From CBDVAK01 sp965371945 (GTDB taxonomy: Bacteria; Pseudomonadota; Gammaproteobacteria; Competibacterales; JAHEDQ01), in contig CBDVAK010000190.1 in NCBI GenBank assembly GCA_965371945.1, forward strand, positions 1 to 6,909: 6,909 nucleotides of DNA, read 5' to 3'. Below, piece by piece: positions 1 to 5,828 of this stretch. Below the pieces are notes generated by a model. That model ran no database searches and was not told where the DNA came from. It saw only the letters and a list, made by a program, of their open reading frames with translations. How positions within the stretch are numbered: position 1 is the first letter of the stretch; each line of letters begins with the position of its first letter. The position numbers were made by a program, and so were the translations under genes.

Positions 1-81
1 ACAGGTGTTTCGGGTCAGTTGTCTGAGGAAACCCTGCTACCGCAGATCCTGTCCATGCAGTTGCACATTGCCCCATGTTAG
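1..81 (+). CDS. C-terminal fragment of an unidentified upstream gene
   Basis: Frame 1 is open from the window edge to a TAG at 79-81, giving 26 residues (ending ...QILSMQLHIAPC). The stop lies 7 bp inside the following tatD-family gene, an arrangement typical of translational coupling, and tatD has no evident Shine-Dalgarno of its own. In gammaproteobacteria the gene before this nuclease is often holB or a pilZ-domain gene, but I do not recognise the tail as either. The fragment is too short for a product call; the alternative is that it is chance open frame. Confidence 0.4.
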   Translation, partial: TGVSGQLSEETLLPQILSMQLHIAPC

Positions 82-854
82 TCGATTCACATTGTCATCT
101 GGATCGCATCGATCTGACCGGGTTCGACGGCAGGCTCGATCGCGTTCTGGATGCTGCCGCCGAGCAGGGTGTTTGCCGATTTCTGTGCGTGTCCATCGAC
201 CTGCCGGGATGGGAAGGCATGATGGCTGCAGTGGCCCCGTTCGAGAACGTCTGGTGCTCGGTAGGCGTGCACCCCAATGATGAATCGGAGGCCGAACTGA
301 GCGCCGCGGCGCTGGTTGAACGGGCTCGCCGCGATCGGGTGGTTGCCATCGGCGAAACCGGGCTCGACTTCCACTACGGCAAGGAACAACAAAGGGTCCG
401 CCAGCGCGAACGCTTTCGTACCCATATCCGGGCCGCGCGCCAATGCGGTCTGCCGCTGATCGTGCATACCCGGGATGCGCGTGACGAGACCATCGATATC
501 CTCCGCCAGGAAGGTGCCGATGCCGTCGGTGGAGTGTTGCACTGTTTTACTGAAGATCTGCGCATGGCGGAGCGCGCCATGGAGCTTAATTTTCTGATTT
601 CATTCTCCGGAATCGTGACTTTTCGCGGCGCCCGCGAACTGCAGCGGGTGGCATCCACGTTGCCCCTTTCCAGAATCCTGGTCGAAACCGACTCACCGTG
701 GCTCTCGCCGGTGCCCTATCGGGGCAAACCCAATCACCCCGCGCGAGTGCGTCAGGTCGCCGAATTCCTGGCGCAGCTTCGTGACCAGCCATTCGAGAAG
801 GTAGCGACTGAGACCACCGAGAATTTTCAGCGTTTGTTTCGGATGGTCGAATGA
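75..854 (+). CDS. TatD/YcfH-family metal-dependent deoxyribonuclease
   Basis: A 259-residue cytoplasmic TIM-barrel metallohydrolase of the TatD family, whose characterised members are Mg-dependent 3'-5' DNA exonucleases linked to DNA repair and turnover. The metal-site signatures are all visible: the N-terminal DSHCHLD (His6, His8), GETGLDFHY (Glu94), IVHTRDA (His131), GVLHCF (His156) and VETDSPWL (Asp206). Length matches the family norm of about 260. The ATG at 75 is chosen because it places the HxH motif at residues 6-8 as in E. coli YcfH; no clear ribosome site precedes it, so initiation probably depends on the upstream gene, whose stop overlaps it. The 3' end overlaps the next gene by ATGA. 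The family is certain; whether it is the YcfH or TatD subgroup is less so, though YcfH-like is favoured. Confidence 0.95.
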   Translation: MLVDSHCHLDRIDLTGFDGRLDRVLDAAAEQGVCRFLCVSIDLPGWEGMMAAVAPFENVWCSVGVHPNDESEAELSAAALVERARRDRVVAIGETGLDFHYGKEQQRVRQRERFRTHIRAARQCGLPLIVHTRDARDETIDILRQEGADAVGGVLHCFTEDLRMAERAMELNFLISFSGIVTFRGARELQRVASTLPLSRILVETDSPWLSPVPYRGKPNHPARVRQVAEFLAQLRDQPFEKVATETTENFQRLFRMVE

Positions 855-1489
855 GCTTGCCGATGCCTGCGACCCGTGAGCGGATTGTCACCAATCTCGG
901 TCAGGTGCCAGGTGAGGGGCCTTTGAACGGCGATTTCCGGGTCGGTGGCTGGCAGGACGACAAGGCTGATACTCGTCCCGCCGCGGTGTTGGTGCCGCTG
1001 GTGGAACGCCCCGATGGCTTCACGGTGCTGCTGACCCAACGTACCAGCCATCTGCATCATCATCCGGGACAGGTGAGTTTCCCGGGTGGGCGCATGGAAC
1101 AGGGTGATCGTGATGCTGTCGCCACTGCGCTGCGGGAAACCGAGGAGGAAATCGGCCTCGAACCGGATTTCGTCGAGATTGCCGGCTACCTGGACCCATA
1201 TCGAACCGTGACCGGATTCCTGGTGACACCGGTGGTTGCTTTTGTGTCCACCGGATTCGTGCTGGCACCTGATACATTTGAAGTCGCCAGCGTATTCGAG
1301 GTTCCTCTGAGCTACGTGCTCGACCCTAGCCGTCGCGAGTTGCGTTCACGAGAGTTCCAGGGTCGTCAACGGCAATTCTATGTCATGCACTACCAGGACT
1401 ATTGTATCTGGGGAGCGACCGCCGCAATGCTCGTGAATCTGCACGACAAATTGCTAAGGCTTCCCCAAGAGAGCGATGAGGTCGAATGA
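851..1489 (+). CDS. Nudix hydrolase, CoA pyrophosphatase type (NudL/NUDT7-8-like)
   Basis: A 212-residue Nudix hydrolase predicted to cleave coenzyme A and derivatives to 3',5'-ADP and phosphopantetheine. It carries the CoA-pyrophosphatase signature at residues 60-80 (LLTQR, then HHPGQVSFPGG), followed by the Nudix helix with RETEEEIGL at 95-103 holding the metal-binding glutamates (Glu96, Glu99, Glu100). The first Glu of the general Nudix consensus is replaced by Arg88; variation there also occurs in E. coli NudL and human NUDT7, so it looks subfamily-typical rather than a defect. The start ATG overlaps the tatD-family stop by ATGA, and its own stop overlaps the next gene the same way, indicating coupled translation. 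Substrate is inferred from the signature only. Confidence 0.9.
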   Translation: MSLPMPATRERIVTNLGQVPGEGPLNGDFRVGGWQDDKADTRPAAVLVPLVERPDGFTVLLTQRTSHLHHHPGQVSFPGGRMEQGDRDAVATALRETEEEIGLEPDFVEIAGYLDPYRTVTGFLVTPVVAFVSTGFVLAPDTFEVASVFEVPLSYVLDPSRRELRSREFQGRQRQFYVMHYQDYCIWGATAAMLVNLHDKLLRLPQESDEVE

Positions 1490-2094
1490 AATATCAGTAC
1501 CAGGTTTTGAAGCGGGAGTGCGGTTACCAGGGTTTCTTCCGCATGGACCTGCTGCAACTGCGCCACGAACTCTACGCAGGCGGCTGGACCGGTACGGTGG
1601 TCCGCGAGCTTATGGAGCGGGAGCCGGTGGTGGTGGTGTTGCCCTATGATCCGAAGCTCGATCGGGTGGTCTTGTTGGAGCAGTTCAGGGTCGGTGCGCT
1701 GGGCAGTTTCGATCCGCCCTGGTTGACTGAGGTGGTTGCCGGGATCATCGAAGACGGTGAGACCGCTGAGCAGGTAGCCGAACGTGAGTTGTGGGAGGAG
1801 GCCGGTTGCCGTCTGCTGGGACTGCACCGTTTGTACGGATATCTGAGCAGTCCAGGTGGTAGCTCGGAGCATGTCACGCTGTATTGTGGACTGGTGGATT
1901 CCGAGGGCGTCGGCGGCCTGCATGGTCTGGAGGGTGAATCGGAGGATATCCGCGCGTACGCATTGAGCCGGGAGGAGGCCTGGTCGGCGGTGAGCGAGGG
2001 TCGTATCTGTTCGGCCGCGCCGATCATCGCGCTGCAGTGGCTGCAGATGAACCACCGCGAGCTACGCGCCCGCTGGTGTGAGGATCAATCGTAG
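1486..2094 (+). CDS. nudF: ADP-ribose pyrophosphatase, Nudix family
   Basis: A 202-residue Nudix hydrolase that by homology splits ADP-ribose into AMP and ribose 5-phosphate, limiting toxic free ADP-ribose. The complete Nudix box is at residues 86-108: Gly86, Glu92, then RELWEEAG at 100-107. Further E. coli NudF landmarks are YQGFFRMDL near residue 14-22, VVLLEQFRVGA at 62-71, PWLTEVVAG at 78-86, the loop SSPGGSSE at 121-128, ESEDIR at 151-156 and IALQWLQ at 181-187. Length equals the roughly 200-209 of the family. The ATG at 1486 overlaps the previous stop (ATGA), with GAGG four bases upstream. It is the last gene of the three-enzyme cluster; the following 260 bp lack genes. Confidence 0.95.
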   Translation: MKYQYQVLKRECGYQGFFRMDLLQLRHELYAGGWTGTVVRELMEREPVVVVLPYDPKLDRVVLLEQFRVGALGSFDPPWLTEVVAGIIEDGETAEQVAERELWEEAGCRLLGLHRLYGYLSSPGGSSEHVTLYCGLVDSEGVGGLHGLEGESEDIRAYALSREEAWSAVSEGRICSAAPIIALQWLQMNHRELRARWCEDQS

Positions 2095-2141
2095 AGTGAC
2101 CATCATACCACTGCGGTGGATGCCCCCTTCCGTCAGCCGCT

Positions 2142-2304
2142 AGGAGGCTGTCCGAGAACAGACTGATCTACTGCGGACAATTCTGATTGGCCAAATTTCC
2201 CGATCATTTTCGTTAAATAGCGCAACTATTCGCCTCAAATGGTCGAAAAATCTGACTCAATCAGACTCGCCCTCGCTACGATCGCTATTCTCGGACAGCC
2301 TCCT
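2142..2304. mobile_element. 163-bp MITE-like element or solo insertion-sequence remnant with 17-bp terminal inverted repeats
   Basis: AGGAGGCTGTCCGAGAA at 2142-2158 is repeated perfectly in inverse orientation at 2288-2304. The interior is visibly more A/T-rich than the flanks (for example 2195-2255) and codes for nothing convincing, and contains a small inner dyad TCTGA(5)TCAGA at 2251-2265. This is the build of a non-autonomous miniature transposable element, or of the joined ends of an insertion sequence that lost its transposase. The ends look like those of IS5/IS1182-type elements, but I cannot fix the family. No clean target duplication is visible; CTAG at 2140-2143 against CTTG at 2303-2306 is only approximate. 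It sits between nudF and the end of the acetyltransferase gene. Confidence 0.65.
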
Positions 2305-2357
2305 TGTGACGTTGCAGGTCCTCGGCACATCACGCCGACGATCATGGCTGCGTCGCA

Positions 2358-2837
2358 CTACTTTTTCGAAAATCTGTGGACGACGGGTATACCCTGTCTG
2401 GCCGGCAGTTGCATGGTCATCTGCATATGCGCTATTCCGGCATCCATGAACTCCTGGCCATGAGGTTCAAACCCCAATTGGCGGTAGAAATCGACAGCAT
2501 GGGTCTGGGCGTTGAGGGCGACATGGTGGTGGCCAAGATCGCCTGCGACATCAATCAGCGCCCGCATCAGCGCCTTGCCGACACCGCCACCGCGCCAGTC
2601 GGAAATCACCGCGACACGACCGATATGACCGTCGGCCAGCAGTCGCCCGCTGCCGATCGGCGTGCCGTCGTCGGCCACTGCCAGCAGGTGTCGGCAATCG
2701 GCATCGAATTCATCACAGGCGCGTTCCCGCGGTACCGATTGTTCCAGCACGAAAACCTGATGGCGAATTGCGGCAATGACATCAGCGTCGGTTTTCCAGC
2801 ATGCCGTAGCAATCGTGTATCCGGCAGCTTGCATCAC
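2358..2837 (-). CDS. GNAT family N-acetyltransferase
   Basis: A 159-residue GCN5-related acetyltransferase transferring acetyl from acetyl-CoA to an unknown amine. Seen: an N-terminal part with AIRHQVFVLEQ..P and EFDADCRHLLA, typical of the ElaA/YjcF-like branch; a core strand GRVAVISDWRG; the acetyl-CoA pyrophosphate loop RGGGVG (R/QxxGxG); and a C-terminal AVDFYRQLGFEPHG..F. The start is set at GTG 2835-2837, because AGGAG at 2845-2849 lies exactly 7 bases before it; the adjacent ATG (2832-2834) is the next codon, and a farther in-frame ATG at 2871-2873 lacks this ribosome site. It is divergent from the lipoprotein gene with a short shared 5' region. Substrate cannot be deduced. Confidence 0.88.
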   Translation of the reverse strand: MMQAAGYTIATACWKTDADVIAAIRHQVFVLEQSVPRERACDEFDADCRHLLAVADDGTPIGSGRLLADGHIGRVAVISDWRGGGVGKALMRALIDVAGDLGHHHVALNAQTHAVDFYRQLGFEPHGQEFMDAGIAHMQMTMQLPARQGIPVVHRFSKK

Positions 2838-2925
2838 GGGCTGGCTCCTGCGCGCAGGTCGGTTCGCCGCCATTCAATCATTGCCGGGCGGGGCTTCGCA
2901 ACAAGTGCCCGCGGGGATCGTCGCG

Positions 2926-4037
2926 ATGTTGCCCCGGCCCTGTCCGGTCTGCTGCTGAGTGTGGCAGTGTTGGTATTGGCCGGATGCGAGTCGACCGGCC
3001 GGCAAGCGGATCTGGCGGCGGGCCAGGCGACTCGCGCGGCAGTCGAGGCGGGTATCCAGGCCGAACTGCGGGTCAAGGCCCGTGTTCCAGAGTACCGGCG
3101 CTTGTGGCGGGTTTCGTATCCGTTGCTACGTGCGGGGGCCGGTTTGTGCGTGGAAAAAACGGTTGCCGCGGCCGGATTCGAGTACTGGAACCGTTATTCG
3201 CTGGGTGAGGCGCTGGCCGCGGCGATGACGACCAGCTACGGTCTGGGGGAGCCGCTGGAGATCTTCACGGTCGCGACCGACAGCCCCGCGGCGCGTGCCG
3301 ACCTGCAGGCCGGTGATCGCCTGCTGGCAGTCGGTGGCCAGGCAGTGGCGGAGGGCGCTGGCGCCGATCCGGCCATGAAGCGACTGCTGGCGGATACCTT
3401 GCACGAGTCACAGGCGGACAGTTTCCGGGTCCAGCGCGGGGACCGGATTCTGGACAAGGTGCTGGTGCCGGAACCGATCTGCGATTTTGGCGTTTACTAT
3501 AGCCCGCGGCAACGCGCTGGCGCGTTTTCGGACGGTGACACCGTGGTGGTGACGCAGGGCATGATGTCCCTGGCCGCTAGTGATCTCGAACTGTCGCAAG
3601 TCGTGGCCAGGGAGATCGCCCACGCTATTCTTCGTCACGCGTTGGCGCGCACGACCTACCAGGTGCTCGGCAGCGTGGTGGATGTGCTTGCCGCCACCCA
3701 GGGCATCATGACGCAGGGCGCCGTAGGCGAGATGGCGGCCCGGATAAACGCGGAAGAGTTCGAGGCCGAAGCCGACTATCTGGGGCTCTATCTGATGGCC
3801 AGAGCAGGTTTGGCTATCGATGCGGCGCCCGAGTTCTGGGAGCGCCTGACCCGCAATCCGGTAGCGGTCAGCGGCTATGCCGCCGCGGTTCCCGAGATGA
3901 TCCCCGGGCGGCTGTTGGGCATGCGTCAGACCATCCGTGAGATTCGCGAAAAGCAGGCCACCGGGGCTCCGTTGATACCGGAACTGAGCACCTCCGATGA
4001 CTACTCTCGGCAAGATGGTTCGGGCAGCAATCGCTGA
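2926..4037 (+). CDS. Lipoprotein with PDZ domain and degenerate M48-type peptidase domain (probable 5' frameshift)
   Basis: The protein resembles PDZ-containing M48 zinc metallopeptidases anchored in the envelope. In order: a hydrophobic signal segment and lipobox VLAGC (Cys codon 2985); a PDZ-like domain at about 3240-3480 (PLEIFTVATDSPAA..LQAGDRLLAVGG); then the peptidase fold (DGDTVVVTQGMM, ELSQVV, ARINAEEFEAEADYLGLYLMARAG). The zinc motif expected as HEIAH reads REIAH (Arg codon 3609-3611), so catalysis is doubtful. The frame is open far upstream but offers no ATG, GTG or TTG between 2832 and 2958. The best start is ATG 2926, with GGGGA 8 bases upstream, which lies one frame off; a single missing C in the CCC at 2938-2940 would join it as MLPRPLSG to the signal peptide. 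If unshifted, TTG 2829 or a rare ATT 2880 are alternatives. About 371 residues expected. Confidence 0.7.
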
Positions 4038-4087
4038 GCAGAGTCGGGTGTTCGCCGCTACCGCCAAGCTATTTGTGAGACGGTGCA

Positions 4088-4492
4088 CTAACGTTCGAGA
4101 TCCTGGAACTGGCGCCGTAGTTTGAACTCGCTGGAGGTGACTCGGGCCTCCGCGGCTCGAAGCCGGCGTTCAAGGTCTTCGAACTTGCGTGACAAATCGT
4201 GGGCGGTGCGGCTGGGCTCGAGCCGCACTGAACGCCAGAATGCTTCCTCCTTCTGATTCGCATACATGGCTTTCGGGCGCCGTTGCAGCGCCCAGGCGGC
4301 GATCAGGTAGCCTAACAGCGTGGGCAGGGTGAAGGTGATTCCGCTCAGTATCGTCAACAGACGGACCAGGCCGATGCTGAGACCGAAATAGTCCGCGATA
4401 CCGGCACAGACCCCGGCAATCCAGGCCCGCTCGGTGTCACGGTAGAGACCACGCCGGTTGGGCTGGTTGTCGTTCCAATCCCGGTCGCTCAT
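4088..4492 (-). CDS. pspC: Phage shock protein C, inner-membrane stress sensor
   Basis: A 134-residue PspC-domain protein. The domain occupies residues 14-72: GLYRDTERAWIAGVCAGIADYFGL, then VRLLTIL and a hydrophobic membrane segment (about residues 46-69) ending in ALQRRP. A charged, helix-forming tail (LSRKFEDLERRLRAAEARV, then KLRRQFQDLER) is predicted to be coiled coil; the protein is somewhat longer than the 119 residues of E. coli PspC. In E. coli PspC works with PspB in the inner membrane to pull PspA off PspF under envelope stress. The start ATG overlaps the pspB stop as ATGA, so the two are coupled. It is the last gene of the operon and converges on the lipoprotein gene 50 bp away. 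Confidence 0.95.
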   Translation of the reverse strand: MSDRDWNDNQPNRRGLYRDTERAWIAGVCAGIADYFGLSIGLVRLLTILSGITFTLPTLLGYLIAAWALQRRPKAMYANQKEEAFWRSVRLEPSRTAHDLSRKFEDLERRLRAAEARVTSSEFKLRRQFQDLER

Positions 4493-4713
4493 TGGCGTGA
4501 CTCCTCCGCAACGGTATCGGTTTCAAGGATGCTCTCGATGCTGTCCAAGCGCTTTTCCATGCGTACCGCGGTTTCCCAAAGGGACGCGAACTGTTTCTCA
4601 TCTTCCGGCGACAGGGTCTTCGCCATGCGCCAGCGCGTGATGTAGTGGGCGATGATCCAGATCGGCGCCACCACGACCACGAACAGGATCAACGGCGCTT
4701 CGAACATGTCCAT
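4489..4713 (-). CDS. pspB: Phage shock protein B
   Basis: A 74-residue inner-membrane protein: one N-terminal transmembrane helix (residues 6-24, LILFVVVVAPIWIIAHYIT) followed by a cytoplasmic amphipathic helix (SPEDEKQFASLWETAVRMEKR, then LDSIESIL), which aligns with E. coli PspB and has the same size. In that system PspB binds PspC and transmits the signal releasing PspF from PspA. It starts 5 bp after the pspA stop, with GGGAG 9 bases upstream of the ATG; a second in-frame ATG two codons later (4705-4707) is also possible. It ends in a 4-bp overlap with pspC. Confidence 0.95.
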   Translation of the reverse strand: MDMFEAPLILFVVVVAPIWIIAHYITRWRMAKTLSPEDEKQFASLWETAVRMEKRLDSIESILETDTVAEESRQ

Positions 4714-4718
4714 GTCGA

Positions 4719-5402
4719 TCAGCTCCCGTCAGCCCGCTGTTGTTTCTGGCTGAGCCGGGCACGGATCGCAGCCAGTTCCTCGTCGACGGCATGATTTGAC
4801 GCCAGGTCATCGATCTCTTCGGCGAGGCTCTTGCCACGACCCAGATCCATCGCCTCGACCTCGCCCTCGGCGCTGTCGAGTCTTCGCTCCATCTGTTCGA
4901 AGCGAACGTAGGCATCGTCGATGCGTTTGTCATGTACCTGTCTGCGCACCCGCAGCTGCGATGCCGCCGTGGTCTGGCGGGCGACGATGGCCTTTTGTTT
5001 GGCCTTGGCCTCGCGCAGCTTGTTTTCGAGCTTGCTGATGTCCTCCTCGTATTTGACCAGGGCGTCGTCGAGGTGCTGAAGTTCCTCGTCGAGGTTTGCC
5101 AGGTCCTTACCCAATCTGGCCTTTTCAAACAATGCGGCACGAGCCAGGTCCTCACGATCCTTGGACAGCGCCAACTCCGCTTTCCGTTCCCAATCCGTCT
5201 GGGTCTGGCCGAACCTGGTGCGGCTGCGTTCCAGACCCTTGCGGTCGGCGATCATGCGTGCCGCATGGCTGCGTACCTCGACCAGAGTGTCTTCCATTTC
5301 GTGGATCATCTGCCGAATCATTTTCTCGGGGTCTTCGGCCTGATCCAATGCGGAATTCAGGTTGGCGCTGATGATGTCAGCGAGGCGTGAAAAGATGCCC
5401 AT
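4719..5402 (-). CDS. pspA: Phage shock protein A (PspA/IM30 family)
   Basis: A 227-residue PspA, close to the 222 of E. coli. It begins with the amphipathic membrane-binding helix MGIFSRLADIISANLNSALD, followed by the conserved EDPEKMIRQMIHEMEDTL and a long, almost uninterrupted coiled coil rich in Glu, Arg, Lys and Ala up to about residue 190. It is a peripheral inner-membrane protein with two jobs in known systems: binding and inhibiting the activator PspF when unstressed, and forming ESCRT-III-like oligomers that support damaged membrane. The start ATG has AGGAG 6 bases upstream (5409-5413). It follows the small membrane-protein gene by 45 bp and precedes pspB by 5 bp in one transcription unit. 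Confidence 0.97.
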   Translation of the reverse strand: MGIFSRLADIISANLNSALDQAEDPEKMIRQMIHEMEDTLVEVRSHAARMIADRKGLERSRTRFGQTQTDWERKAELALSKDREDLARAALFEKARLGKDLANLDEELQHLDDALVKYEEDISKLENKLREAKAKQKAIVARQTTAASQLRVRRQVHDKRIDDAYVRFEQMERRLDSAEGEVEAMDLGRGKSLAEEIDDLASNHAVDEELAAIRARLSQKQQRADGS

Positions 5403-5447
5403 CGTGTGCTCCTGTGGATAGTTCAGGGATATGCATTCAGCTTGGGA

Positions 5448-5600
5448 CTAGCCCAGGATCAGGCCGACTACAAGCCCGGCCAGGAACATGATCCAGTGCT
5501 CGGCGGTGCGACTGTGCACAAAGGCCAGAGCCTGTTCTCCCAGACGTGTCAACACGGATGGAGGAGCGTTGCCGGTCAGGGTGTCGTGGTGATTCTCCAC
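5448..5600 (-). CDS. Small single-pass membrane protein heading the psp operon (50 residues, GTG start)
   Basis: I do not recognise this gene; its existence rests on sequence and position. A GTG at 5598-5600 is preceded by AAGGAG (5608-5613) at a 7-base spacing and opens a frame of 50 codons ending in TAG. The product starts VENHHDTLTGNAPPSVLTRL, continues GEQALAFVHSRTAE, and ends in HWIMFLAGLVVGLILG, a glycine-containing hydrophobic segment of about 16 residues at the very C terminus, with no residue after it. That predicts a tail-anchored or C-terminally inserted inner-membrane protein with a short cytoplasmic amphipathic part. It lies about 70 bp downstream of the expected sigma-54 transcription start and 45 bp before pspA, so it should be induced with pspABC. 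It shows no likeness I can see to PspD, PspE or PspG. Confidence 0.72.
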   Translation of the reverse strand: MENHHDTLTGNAPPSVLTRLGEQALAFVHSRTAEHWIMFLAGLVVGLILG

Positions 5601-5624
5601 TTGCAGTCTCCTTGGTTGTTGCTA

Positions 5625-5639
5625 TCGCTGTCGCAGCGA
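5625..5639 (-). other. Leader hairpin in the psp mRNA
   Basis: TCGCTG-CGA-CAGCGA on the - strand forms a perfect 6-bp stem with a three-base loop. It lies in the predicted 5' untranslated leader, 11 bases before the ribosome site of the first psp gene. It could stabilise the transcript or be chance; no U-tract follows, so it is not an intrinsic terminator. Confidence 0.35.
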
Positions 5640-5680
5640 GAGGGTTGCTGCCACCGATACTCGTGATACGAACCTGGCAT

Positions 5681-5696
5681 TGCATCGGCTGTGCCA
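5681..5696 (-). promoter_or_regulatory. Sigma-54 (RpoN) -24/-12 promoter for the psp operon
   Basis: Read on the - strand the site is TGGCACAGCCGATGCA. It has the obligatory GG (5695-5694), exactly 10 bases, then GC (5683-5682), and the full TGGCAC block; only the first T of the consensus TTGCA is replaced by A. Transcription would begin near 5670, about 70 bp before the GTG of the small membrane-protein gene. Its position divergent from pspF and upstream of pspABC is what the E. coli psp system shows. Confidence 0.88.
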
Positions 5697-5714
5697 GTCA
5701 CTGAAGAACGATCA

Positions 5715-5727
5715 AAAGGAGCTGATA
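5715..5727 (-). promoter_or_regulatory. Candidate IHF binding site
   Basis: On the - strand TATCAGCTCCTTT matches the IHF consensus WATCARnnnnTTR at all but the last position. An A/T tract (5731-5740) flanks its 5' side, as in strong IHF sites. It lies at about -45 to -57 relative to the predicted start, between the sigma-54 promoter and the candidate enhancer, where a DNA bend would help PspF contact RNA polymerase. Confidence 0.6.
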
Positions 5728-5784
5728 TGTAAAGAAAAAACGGTAACATCATGAAGTATGCTCGACGCAGGGGATAGCAGCCCC

Positions 5785-5799
5785 CACCAACTCTTGGTG
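5785..5799. promoter_or_regulatory. Candidate PspF enhancer (upstream activating sequence)
   Basis: CACCAA-CTC-TTGGTG is a perfect dyad with 6-bp arms and a 3-bp centre, centred about 122 bp upstream of the predicted sigma-54 start. E. coli PspF binds sites at comparable distance. The right arm also coincides with a possible -35 of pspF, which would allow PspF to repress its own gene. The assignment as a PspF site is inference from position and symmetry. Confidence 0.5.
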
Positions 5800-5822
5800 A
5801 TACGCACTATCTGTTGCATACT
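5794..5822 (+). promoter_or_regulatory. Weak candidate sigma-70 promoter for pspF
   Basis: TTGGTG (5794-5799) and CATACT (5817-5822) are separated by 17 bp, matching consensus at 3 of 6 and 4 of 6 positions. The predicted start would fall at or next to the pspF ATG (5829), implying a leaderless or nearly leaderless message, consistent with the absence of a ribosome site there. Other promoters farther upstream are not excluded. Confidence 0.3.
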
Positions 5823-5828
5823 CTTCGC

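Noticed and set aside
1399..2055. Long - strand open frame opposite nudF (218 codons)
   Set aside because: It lies wholly antisense to an unmistakable nudF and is a by-product of GC-rich codon use; no family features seen.
2101..2122. Small hairpin (CCAC-TGCG-GTGG) after nudF as terminator
   Set aside because: The stem is only 4 bp and no T tract follows.
2239..2463. 74-codon + strand open frame
   Set aside because: It begins inside the inverted-repeat element and runs antisense into the acetyltransferase gene; no ribosome site and no recognisable domain.
2376..2828. Upstream extension of the lipoprotein frame
   Set aside because: This part is antisense to the GNAT gene and would put the signal peptide and lipobox in the middle of the protein.
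5448..5600. Naming the small gene pspD
   Set aside because: PspD in E. coli follows pspC and is longer, with a different composition; there is no sequence basis for the name.
5437..5685. 82-codon - strand frame in the psp leader region
   Set aside because: It would start upstream of the predicted transcription start, within the sigma-54 promoter region, and is in a different frame from the well-supported 50-codon GTG gene.
5770..5784. GGGG(7)CCCC dyad next to the candidate PspF site as a second enhancer
   Set aside because: The half-sites differ from CACCAA/TTGGTG and low-complexity G/C runs pair easily by chance.
5663..5804. Direct repeat GTGATACG at 5663-5670 and 5797-5804
   Set aside because: Only 8 bp; the first copy lies at the transcription start, where an activator site is not expected, so it is probably chance.
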